The notes beneath the pieces were generated by a model. That model searched no databases and was not told the DNA's origin. It saw nothing but the letters and a program-made list of their open reading frames with translations. From an uncultured Bacteroidia bacterium (GTDB lineage Bacteria > Bacteroidota > Bacteroidia > Bacteroidales > F082): a stretch of 32,446 nt of DNA. Every line of letters begins with the position of its first letter. The stretch's first letter is position 1. Below, one piece after another: positions 22,629-29,480 of this stretch. The stretch spans positions 1-32,446 of the forward strand of contig CADBGN010000028.1 in assembly GCA_902794155.1 (NCBI GenBank), read 5' to 3'. A program made the translations under genes and the position numbers.

Positions 22629-23543
22629 ATGGATTCAGAGAGAAAGAAACAAACAAATCAACCCTTATGGCTGTATGCCCTTTTGGGTTTATTGGCTGTT
22701 GCCTTGGTTTTCTTCATCGTGCGTAATTCTTCTTTGAGAACCGATAAGGAAGCCCTCGAGGCCGAAAAAGAAATGCAACGCCTCGACTTTCAGGCCGAAG
22801 TGGACAGTCTGATGAAGGTGCACAACAATTTGAAGGAAAGCTATGGCGAATTGAGCCAGGAGCTCGCCGAAAAAGACAGTATCATCCAAGCTGATGCCGT
22901 TGAAATCAAGCGTCTACTTGATTCGCAATGGGACTACAACCGCATTAAGAAGAAAGTCACACAATTGCAGGAGATTTCGCAGCGCTATGTGCGCCAAATG
23001 GACTCGCTCTATACCGTCAACCGTGAACTGGTGGCAGAGAACGAGCGCATTCGTGAGGAATACCAGAACGAACGCCGTCAAAACACCAACCTTACCCGTC
23101 AGAAGGAAGAGTTGACCAACAAGGTGAACCAAGCCGCTACGATGAGAATCTCCAACTACAGTGCCCAAGCCGTGCGCTTCAAAGGCAGTGGCAAGGAAAG
23201 CGCTACCGACAGGGCCAGTCGTGCCGAACGCATCAGAATCGACTTCACTGTGGCCGCCAACGAGCTCATCCAGCCTGGAACGAAGTTGTTCTATGTCCGT
23301 ATCGCTGATCCCAAGCGTGCCATCATCAGCAAGGGGTCGGGCGACGAGTATTCCTTCAAGGCTAACGGCGAGACCTTGCAGTTCACCGAGAAGGTGAGGG
23401 TCAACTATGACGGCAAGGAGACCGCTGTTCGTGCTTACTATACTAAGCCTGATGCATACGAACTGATGCCTGGCACCTATTTCATCGATGTTTATGAAGA
23501 AGGTGGCAAGGTCATCGGACAGACTACAGTAGATTTGAAATAA
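22629..23543 (+). CDS. Membrane-anchored coiled-coil protein of unknown function
   Basis: A 304-residue protein I do not recognise by name. A short charged N-terminus precedes one membrane segment (about residues 13-31, LWLYALLGLLAVALVFFIV in part). A long coiled coil of about 120 residues follows, rich in Glu, Lys, Arg and Leu heptads, then a C-terminal beta-rich domain. That domain contains RIRIDFTVAANELIQPGTKLFYVRI and ends YELMPGTYFIDVYEEG...TVDLK. The layout suggests an inner-membrane anchor with the rest in the periplasm. It has its own promoter and terminator, so it is a single-gene unit. Similar proteins are annotated only as hypothetical in Bacteroidales as far as I recall. Confidence 0.7.
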   Translation: MDSERKKQTNQPLWLYALLGLLAVALVFFIVRNSSLRTDKEALEAEKEMQRLDFQAEVDSLMKVHNNLKESYGELSQELAEKDSIIQADAVEIKRLLDSQWDYNRIKKKVTQLQEISQRYVRQMDSLYTVNRELVAENERIREEYQNERRQNTNLTRQKEELTNKVNQAATMRISNYSAQAVRFKGSGKESATDRASRAERIRIDFTVAANELIQPGTKLFYVRIADPKRAIISKGSGDEYSFKANGETLQFTEKVRVNYDGKETAVRAYYTKPDAYELMPGTYFIDVYEEGGKVIGQTTVDLK

Positions 23544-23568
23544 AGGCAAAACATTTCGTGAAATCTTT

Positions 23569-23602
23569 GTAGAGACGCAAGGTTTTGCGTCTCTACTTTT
23601 TT
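23569..23602. terminator. Bidirectional terminator built on a repeat-like palindrome
   Basis: A 12-bp perfect stem, GTAGAGACGCAA (23569-23580) with TTGCGTCTCTAC (23585-23596), encloses the loop GGTT and is followed by six T residues. It lies between the convergent coiled-coil gene and recO. The arm sequence resembles a palindrome dispersed in many bacterial genomes, so this may be a repeat serving as a terminator. Confidence 0.85.
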
Positions 23603-24326
23603 ATTCCAAAACTGTTTTCAGTACCTCGTGTGAATGGAAGTCGTTCATCACAGGAGCATGGAGCCGCATGAACACGATGAGCCCGTCGAGTAAAGAACGG
23701 CGTTGGTTCACATGTAAAGGGATGCGACATGTTTCGTCTATGCCAGCATTGAGCAACTGCGACAGTAGCTGAGCGTCCTCTGCATCGAAATAGTAGGGAT
23801 GCAGGGGGTAGTCATGGCTAAAGGAGCCTTCCATCATGTCAAAGCAATAGCCCGACTCATGATTGGTTTTAGGGTAAAAGCCAAGATGTCGTGTCAGCTC
23901 CAAGGTGAAGAACAAGGGGAAATTGGCATAGTCTTGATGGACTAGGTCGAGCCAGAGTAGCGACTGCGAGATAAAGTCGTAAAGTGGCTCATTTTGTTCT
24001 TGTTCCGTAATGGTTTTTGAAAGCAACTCGCTGACGTACATTAGGATAGCGCTTTTGTTCATCACAAAAGGGATGCTTTGGTAAACTGTGGCGAGCTGCA
24101 CATCTTTCATGTAGCCCAAGCTGCTTTTGTTGGGCTTGCCTGCTTCCACATAATTAATAAGGTGTAGGTTTTGAAACAAGGCGGCGCGGCTCTTCGAGTT
24201 GCGGTTGAAGGCGCCTTTCACCATATAGGAACGCAAGCCAAGGCTTCGGGTGAACACCTTTACGATGAGGCTGGTGTCGCCGTAGCGGATGGATTGCAGG
24301 ACTATGCCTTGGATTGTGTCGTCCAT
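23601..24326 (-). CDS. recO: DNA repair protein RecO
   Basis: Recombination mediator that helps load RecA on gapped DNA with RecR. The N-terminal OB fold starts MDDTIQGIVLQSIRYGDTSL and continues VKVFTRSLGLRSYMVKGAF. The rest is the helical RecO C-domain with PLFFTLELTRHLGFYPKTN, a typical RecO signature. Length of 241 aa is normal. Its ATG overlaps the porZ stop by one base (TAATG), so it is probably translated after porZ from the same transcript. It ends at the terminator at 23569-23602. Confidence 0.93.
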   Translation of the reverse strand: MDDTIQGIVLQSIRYGDTSLIVKVFTRSLGLRSYMVKGAFNRNSKSRAALFQNLHLINYVEAGKPNKSSLGYMKDVQLATVYQSIPFVMNKSAILMYVSELLSKTITEQEQNEPLYDFISQSLLWLDLVHQDYANFPLFFTLELTRHLGFYPKTNHESGYCFDMMEGSFSHDYPLHPYYFDAEDAQLLSQLLNAGIDETCRIPLHVNQRRSLLDGLIVFMRLHAPVMNDFHSHEVLKTVLE

Positions 24327-26647
24327 TAGTTCATGATCAGGATCTTGGTGGCAAACTTGTCAGTGCCTTGCTTGGTGCTGACGAAGATGAGGTAGACGCC
24401 AGGTTCCACCTTCTCACCGTTGATGGTGGTGCAGTCCCACACGGCCTGACCGCCTTCCGAAATCAGCTGGGTGACGAAGGTGCCATCAACGGTAGTGATT
24501 CGTACTAAAGAATTGGAAACCAGTCCTTTGATACCGACGAAGCCATTATATCCAGGTCTTACGGGGTTAGGATAGGCCACCACGTCGGTGATGATGGGGT
24601 CGGGAGTGGCATACTCGCCACGATAGGAGATGACGCCACTGGCTGTGCCGAAAAACACCTCGCCGCTCTTGTCGACAGCCATGGTATTGACGGCGTTATC
24701 AAGCAAGGGGCTGTTGTCAGTGTTGAAGTAATGGATTTCCTTGGGCTTGCCGTCGAACGACATGAGATAGACACCCGATTCGAGACCAAACCAAATTTGG
24801 TTGGCGCCTTCCATGGCAGCCATCGAAAGTACATTGGATCCGTCGAAGAGGTAGTCGTATTGGTCGGTACCGTCATTGCGAGGCACGCGAACTTGGGTGG
24901 CATCAAAGTTGGAACCGTTGAAGATCTTTTTTGAATCTTCAAACAAACAAGGTCCTTTGTCGGTACCAGTCCAAACATTGCCTTTGCTGTCGACTGCGAT
25001 GCAGTTGACCGAACCGAGTAGTTTGCCGTTACCCGTTGCTGTATTAAGGTTGGCCGACTGGTCATCAGTGGGATTGTCGAGGGTGCCGTTGTCATTAAAA
25101 ACGATGACCTCTCCGTTGCGGCGCGTAATCCATTTGTAGTCGTTATGGTCGATAAGCAGTGTGCCGATGTCAATGGCACTGAGGCTACCGCCCAAGTTAT
25201 AAGAATGCCAAGTACCGTTGGGCTCCATCACGGAGAGTAGGTTAGGGGCTCCGGTGTTGGCTACCCAAAGATTGCCTTTGCTATCGAAGGCCAATCCGCT
25301 GATGTTGACGAGACTTGGGTCGCTAGCCCAAGGTTCAAGTGAGCTGTTCTCATGGTTGTAGACTTCCACTAATTCATCATCCTTGAATTTCAAAATGCCG
25401 CTGCCCCAGGTGCCCACGTATGTGACCGAAGGGTCGTTGGGGTTGGTGGCGGTACACACGTAATCGGTGTAGTTGGTGAGGTCAGGAAGGGTGTTTTGGT
25501 TGATGATGGTCCACAAGCCGTCGAAGCGTGCTACACCTTCACGCATGTAACGTTTGCTCCAGTTGGCGGCATGGCCTCCAGTGGCAATCCAAACTTGGTC
25601 GCCGCAGGCCTTGAGCTCGAAGACGTTTTTCGAAGCTGTGCCGTTGGGTTTTACATCCATATTGTTCCAACCATCAGAGGTCTTGATGAGGCCACGTTTG
25701 TTGTCGCCAATCCAATAGTAGCCGTTGTTGTCTAAAGCCGTAGAGAATGGTTCGATACTACCTCCGGGCGAGTGAATGGAGTGTTGGAGATTGAGGTTGC
25801 GGTCGTACACAGAAACATTGTATCGATTGGAAACCAGGAGTCGGTCGTTGTAGGCGCGTATCTCACGTTTCTCGCTGACGTTCTCCTTGTCAAGATAACC
25901 CCAATGATTGCCGTCGAAGACAAAGAGGGTATCGGTATTGAAGCCGCCGTTGTAGTTGAGCAGTAGCTTATCGCCGAACACCTCCATCTCGGTATAGGCC
26001 AAATGGGGATGGATGAGGCTGTTGTCGAAGTGCCAGGCGGCATAGTTGGCCAAATTTTGTGCATCAAGTGAGGCATAATACATGCCGTTGTCGGTGCAGG
26101 CGTAAATGTTTCCGTTGTATTTGGCTACATCGGTGACATTAACCATATCGCCTTGGTTTCCAATATAATAGGTGTCTTTTACCTCTTCTTTTTTCAAGTC
26201 GAAGACCACGATGCCGAAGCCACAAGCCACATATGCCAAGTCGCCATCGAAATACACATGGTTGATGCTCTTGTTGCCCACGATGTTCTTGTCCTTGATG
26301 TCGCTCATGTTGTGGATGTTGCCATCATGGTCGATGAGGTCGACGTTGGCATTGGTGTAGGCCACAAAGAGCTTACGTTGGCTTTCGTTGTATCCGATGG
26401 TGCTGATGCCGATGTCCGACAAACCGTTGATTTTGTTGAGGATATTGATGGAGTTGTCCTGCGTGTCGAAATAAAACAACTCATACTGCGTGGCAGCGTA
26501 GATCTTGCTGCCCACAGGTTCCACACCAATCACTTTCTGGTAAGGCAGGTGGGTACGCCAATTGCCGATGGAAACGCCGTTTTGGGCGATGGCGAAGGTG
26601 GAAACGAGCCATGCGGCTATGAGGAGGGTAAATCTGAGTTTTTTCAT
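24326..26647 (-). CDS. porZ: PorZ-like type IX secretion system beta-propeller protein
   Basis: Cell-surface component of the T9SS attachment complex. In Porphyromonas gingivalis PorZ delivers anionic lipopolysaccharide to the PorU sortase. It has 773 residues, close to the roughly 776 of the P. gingivalis protein. A signal peptide (ending STFAIAQ) precedes the start motif IGNWRTHLPYQKV. Two seven-bladed-type propeller regions follow, with repeated blades such as VYLMSFDG, IWFGLESG and DSKGNVWTGTDKG. The C-terminal type A sorting domain begins AYPNPVRPG and ends GVYLIFVSTKQ...KILIMN. Because of its DSKGNLW-type blades, this family is easily mistaken for two-component regulator propellers; no kinase domain is present. 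It overlaps recO by one base. Confidence 0.88.
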   Translation of the reverse strand: MKKLRFTLLIAAWLVSTFAIAQNGVSIGNWRTHLPYQKVIGVEPVGSKIYAATQYELFYFDTQDNSINILNKINGLSDIGISTIGYNESQRKLFVAYTNANVDLIDHDGNIHNMSDIKDKNIVGNKSINHVYFDGDLAYVACGFGIVVFDLKKEEVKDTYYIGNQGDMVNVTDVAKYNGNIYACTDNGMYYASLDAQNLANYAAWHFDNSLIHPHLAYTEMEVFGDKLLLNYNGGFNTDTLFVFDGNHWGYLDKENVSEKREIRAYNDRLLVSNRYNVSVYDRNLNLQHSIHSPGGSIEPFSTALDNNGYYWIGDNKRGLIKTSDGWNNMDVKPNGTASKNVFELKACGDQVWIATGGHAANWSKRYMREGVARFDGLWTIINQNTLPDLTNYTDYVCTATNPNDPSVTYVGTWGSGILKFKDDELVEVYNHENSSLEPWASDPSLVNISGLAFDSKGNLWVANTGAPNLLSVMEPNGTWHSYNLGGSLSAIDIGTLLIDHNDYKWITRRNGEVIVFNDNGTLDNPTDDQSANLNTATGNGKLLGSVNCIAVDSKGNVWTGTDKGPCLFEDSKKIFNGSNFDATQVRVPRNDGTDQYDYLFDGSNVLSMAAMEGANQIWFGLESGVYLMSFDGKPKEIHYFNTDNSPLLDNAVNTMAVDKSGEVFFGTASGVISYRGEYATPDPIITDVVAYPNPVRPGYNGFVGIKGLVSNSLVRITTVDGTFVTQLISEGGQAVWDCTTINGEKVEPGVYLIFVSTKQGTDKFATKILIMN

Positions 26648-26665
26648 AGAAATGAAATTAGGCGG

Positions 26666-26673
26666 TAAAAATA
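26666..26673 (-). promoter_or_regulatory. Probable porZ-recO promoter (-7 element, one mismatch)
   Basis: The minus strand reads TATTTTTA, one base from TAnnTTTG, 18 nt before the porZ ATG. Confidence 0.45.
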
Positions 26674-26716
26674 CGAATTTATAGGATGATAACGCTGATT
26701 TCGGCGAAATGTTTTA

Positions 26717-26724
26717 TAACTTTG
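26717..26724 (+). promoter_or_regulatory. Probable promoter of the GLUG-like secreted protein gene (-7 element)
   Basis: TAACTTTG matches TAnnTTTG and lies 19 nt before the ATG at 26744, divergent from the porZ promoter. Confidence 0.55.
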
Positions 26725-26743
26725 CAGTGAAAAACTAAACGAA

Positions 26744-28357
26744 ATGAAGAAATCTTTACTATCTATCCTTGCCATAGCTTTGACATTCAATCTGATGGCT
26801 ACCAATGTTTGGGACGGCTCTTCGGAGCCATGGACCCAAGGTGACGGCACGATGAACAACCCCTATCGCATTGAGACTGCGGCCAATTTGGCCTATCTCG
26901 CCGAGAAAGTCAACGAGGGTTATCAATCCTCGGGACAAGGCGTTTTTGAGGATGAGTATTTCCTGCTTACCGACGACCTCGACTTGAACAACCTCGATTG
27001 GACGCCTATTGGCAATGTGAATTATAGCATGAACGGCTTCTATTTTGCAGGTCGTTTCGATGGCTGCTATCATCAGATTGAGAATTTGCGAATCCAGTCC
27101 AATGCCGATTTGACGGGTTTGTTTGCTGCTGTAGGGGGTGAAGACCATTATGTCATGAATCTTTCGGTGAGCGGCACGGTCATTTCCACGGGCATGGGTG
27201 CTGCTGGCGTGGTGGGCGGCATCGCTGGCGATGCTTTGGTCTACCGATGCAGTTTCTCGGGCTCGGTCAGCGTGAACAATGGTGGCACGTTTTGTGGTGC
27301 TGCCGGCGTGGTGGCTGGTGTACAAAACGGTCGTGTGGTGCAATGTTCGTCGTCAGCAACCGTGACGGTGACCAACAGCAACTTTATGGGTGCCGCCGTG
27401 GCAGGCGGTGTGGTGTGCTTTGCGCGTGAAAATGCTTCTATTCAACGTTGTTATAACACGGGCTCCGTCAGTGCCAATGCTGTGCTGATGGGTATTTCTG
27501 GTGGCATTTTGGCCGCCACGGTGGAGTCGGCGGAAGTGCCTATCTATTCTTGCTACAATGTTGGGCAGATTAGTGGTGGCACTTCGGGAGGCATCTTTGG
27601 CATGGTCAGTCCTATCGACCCGACTAAGGGCGAAAATGCAATTAATGTGAGCAATTGTTTCTTTTTGACCTCTGCTGGCGGCAACAATGGCTATGGCACG
27701 GGCATGACTTCCGATGAGATGAAGACCGAGCAGTTCAAGAACCAACTCGACCAAAGCGCACACGCTTTCGTGATGGATAATGGCACCAACAACGGTTATC
27801 CCATCCATGGCTTGGCGAGTTTCATCCTTTATGAAGCTTCCGACATTACCCTGCATTCAGCCAAGCTGTCGGCTTGGATTCACCAGGGCAACGACCATTT
27901 TGCGAGGGCTTATTTCAAGTACCTGAAATGGGATGAAAACGAATGGATAGAGGTGGATGTACCGACCGACGGTTATGTGGAAACTGTGCTTGAAGGTTTG
28001 GAGGAAGACACCTATTATGAATATATGTTTGCTTGCGAGTTTGACGATGGCAGTTGGATCGAATCGGGACAACCGAGGGCATTCCAAACGGGATATGATG
28101 CAATCGAAGAAAACGGCCCTTCGACTGGCTCAGGAGCCTCTGGGACCTTGATCTATCCAAATCCTGCATCGGAGGTGCTTTACATCCAGGGTTTTGAGCC
28201 TATTGTAGTGAAGGTTTTCAATGCTTTGGGCCAGTTGGTGAAGACCATCAAAAACGAGAGTCAAATCAACGTCAGCGATTGGGCAGAAGGCGTGTATGTG
28301 TTGCGTATTGCTGCAGCTGACGGGAAAGTTTTTGATCGGAAAGTGACGGTGAAATGA
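26744..28357 (+). CDS. Secreted GLUG-motif-like protein with T9SS sorting domain
   Basis: A 537-residue exported protein. After a signal peptide (about residues 1-19, ending NLMA) it starts with WDGSSEPWTQGDGTMNNPYRI, the usual opening of GLUG-type beta-helix proteins. Repeated glycine-rich turns follow (GLFAAVGG, GVVGGIAGDA, GAAGVVAGVQNG, GGVVCFARENA, GISGGILA), each with a cysteine-containing strand such as VYRCSFSGSVS and VQRCYNTGSVS-like. A fibronectin-like segment lies around 370-440. The type A sorting domain begins YPNPASEVL and ends GVYVLRI...RKVTVK. A repeat-derived peptide (GPSTGSGASG) forms the linker before the sorting domain. It is a probable surface adhesin or binding protein; the ligand is unknown. 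Confidence 0.83.
   Translation: MKKSLLSILAIALTFNLMATNVWDGSSEPWTQGDGTMNNPYRIETAANLAYLAEKVNEGYQSSGQGVFEDEYFLLTDDLDLNNLDWTPIGNVNYSMNGFYFAGRFDGCYHQIENLRIQSNADLTGLFAAVGGEDHYVMNLSVSGTVISTGMGAAGVVGGIAGDALVYRCSFSGSVSVNNGGTFCGAAGVVAGVQNGRVVQCSSSATVTVTNSNFMGAAVAGGVVCFARENASIQRCYNTGSVSANAVLMGISGGILAATVESAEVPIYSCYNVGQISGGTSGGIFGMVSPIDPTKGENAINVSNCFFLTSAGGNNGYGTGMTSDEMKTEQFKNQLDQSAHAFVMDNGTNNGYPIHGLASFILYEASDITLHSAKLSAWIHQGNDHFARAYFKYLKWDENEWIEVDVPTDGYVETVLEGLEEDTYYEYMFACEFDDGSWIESGQPRAFQTGYDAIEENGPSTGSGASGTLIYPNPASEVLYIQGFEPIVVKVFNALGQLVKTIKNESQINVSDWAEGVYVLRIAAADGKVFDRKVTVK
28115..28147. repeat. In-frame palindromic repeat, family B, copy 3
   Basis: Begins GGCCCTTCGACTGGCTCAGG and ends CTGGGACC, sharing both arms with the elements at 7234 and 8934. 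It is translated as GPSTGSGASGT in the linker before the T9SS sorting domain. Confidence 0.75.
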
Positions 28358-28378
28358 TTGCGAATGGAAATGAAATAC

Positions 28379-28411
28379 AAAGCCTTGCTTTTCAAAGGCA
28401 AGGCTTTTTTT
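28379..28411 (+). terminator. Intrinsic terminator after the GLUG-like gene
   Basis: A 10-bp stem, AAAGCCTTGC (28379-28388) with GCAAGGCTTT (28398-28407), is followed by a T tract to 28411. It ends 2 bp before the 3' end of the oppositely oriented tRNA gene. Confidence 0.85.
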
Positions 28412-28412
28412 G

Positions 28413-28484
28413 TACCCCTACTAGGACTCGAACCTAGATTTAAAGTTTAGGAAACTTCCGTTCTATCCCTTGAACTATAAGGGC
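28413..28484 (-). tRNA. tRNA-Arg (anticodon CCT)
   Basis: The minus strand folds as a full cloverleaf of 72 nt. The acceptor arm GCCCTTA pairs with TAGGGGT, with GU pairs at the end and in the middle. The D arm is GTTC/GAAC. The anticodon arm GAAGT/ACTTT has loop TTCCTAA, so the anticodon is CCT (bases 28451-28449) and reads AGG. The T arm CTAGG/CCTAG has loop TTCGAGT. The discriminator is A. A complete CCA end is not encoded. The -7 element at 28503-28510 supports the transcript start. Confidence 0.93.
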
Positions 28485-28502
28485 ATGGATGTTTTTCCGC
28501 TG

Positions 28503-28510
28503 CAAAGGTA
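28503..28510 (-). promoter_or_regulatory. Probable tRNA-Arg promoter (-7 element)
   Basis: The minus strand reads TACCTTTG, matching TAnnTTTG, 18 nt before the mature tRNA 5' end. Confidence 0.55.
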
Positions 28511-28547
28511 CAACTTTTTCCGAAAAGGAGGCATGTGTTTTTGAAAA

Positions 28548-29309
28548 TCATGCCAAATCGAGCATGATAGGGCAGTGGTCGGAGTGCATCACCTCGGGCA
28601 GGATGCCTACACCAGCGATGCGTTCCTTTAGGTTGTCGGTCACCATGTGGTAGTCGATACGCCAGCCGAGGTTCTTGGCACGGGCACCGGCGCGAAAGCT
28701 CCACCAGCTGTATTGGTTGGGTTCTTTCACTAGCTGTCGGAAACTGTCGATGTAGCCGTCGCTGAGGAAGTCGGTCATCCATTGGCGTTCCTCGGGCAGG
28801 AAGCCAGATGAAGTGTCGTGTTTTCGTGGATTGTTGATGTCGATGTCCTCGTGGCAGATATTGTAGTCGCCGGAGAGCACCAGTTGAGGTCTTTCCTTCC
28901 TCAATGCATTGACATACTTGCGGAAGAAGTCGAGCCATACCATCTTGAAGGCTTGGCGCTCGTCGCCCGTAGTGCCTGAGGGGTGGTAGACGCTCACTAC
29001 TGAGAGGTCGCCGAAGTCGGCGCGGAGAAAGCGACCTTCGTTGTCGTACAAAGGCTCGTTCATGCCATAGACCACGTTGTCGGGCTCTTGTTTTGTGATG
29101 AGGCCTACGCCGCTGTAGCCTTTCTTCTGGGCGGGGAACCAATAGTGGTGGTATCCCATCATCTCAAAGTCCATCAAGGGAATCTGGTCGGGCGTGGCTT
29201 TCAGCTCTTGGAAGCAGAGCACATCGGGTTGGTAGTCGTTGATCCATTGCAACAGGCCTTTGTTGATGGCTGCGCGGATGCCGTTCACGTTGTAGCTGAC
29301 GATTTTCAT
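28548..29309 (-). CDS. xth: Exodeoxyribonuclease III (AP endonuclease)
   Basis: DNA repair nuclease that cuts at abasic sites and degrades from 3' ends. It has 253 residues, the normal length. Motifs in order are MKIVSYNVNGIRAA at the start, FQELKA with the metal-binding glutamate, GYSGVGLI, VVSVYHPSG, LSGDYNICHEDIDINNP, WRIDYHMVT and SDHCPIMLDL at the end. The VNGIRAA and SDHCPI pair distinguishes it from the secreted phosphatase-family protein at 9447, which has the same fold. Only a weak -7-like element (minus-strand TATTTTCG, 29403-29410) is seen upstream, which would give a leader of about 90 nt containing the repeats at 29323-29389. Confidence 0.95.
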   Translation of the reverse strand: MKIVSYNVNGIRAAINKGLLQWINDYQPDVLCFQELKATPDQIPLMDFEMMGYHHYWFPAQKKGYSGVGLITKQEPDNVVYGMNEPLYDNEGRFLRADFGDLSVVSVYHPSGTTGDERQAFKMVWLDFFRKYVNALRKERPQLVLSGDYNICHEDIDINNPRKHDTSSGFLPEERQWMTDFLSDGYIDSFRQLVKEPNQYSWWSFRAGARAKNLGWRIDYHMVTDNLKERIAGVGILPEVMHSDHCPIMLDLA

Positions 29310-29322
29310 TATGTTCTTTTTT

Positions 29323-29389
29323 GACGCGGGACTGAGTGACGCGGGACTACGGGATCCAATGTCTCGTGTCCCGAAGTCTCGTATCCCGT
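29323..29389. repeat. Short direct and inverted repeats between exoA and clc
   Basis: GACGCGGGACT occurs at 29323-29333 and 29338-29348, a 15-bp period. ACGGGAT (29349-29355) is inverted as ATCCCGT (29383-29389), and GCGGGAC at 29341 faces GTCCCG at 29368-29373. The variants GACGCGGGACT, GTGTCCCG and GTATCCCG look like one decayed small repeat family. The remainder of the 170-bp gap is AT-rich. Confidence 0.6.
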
Positions 29390-29480
29390 GTCCATGAGAC
29401 TGCGAAAATAGTGAAAAAGTCGTTTCTTTTCGTTGCGCGCGTTACTTTTTTATATTTTAGCGGCCGAAAAAAGTGAGATT

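Noticed and set aside
24326-26647. Two-component regulator propeller (hybrid sensor) identity for the porZ frame
   Set aside because: No membrane segment, histidine kinase or response-regulator domain is present; it ends in a T9SS sorting domain and matches PorZ in length and start motif.
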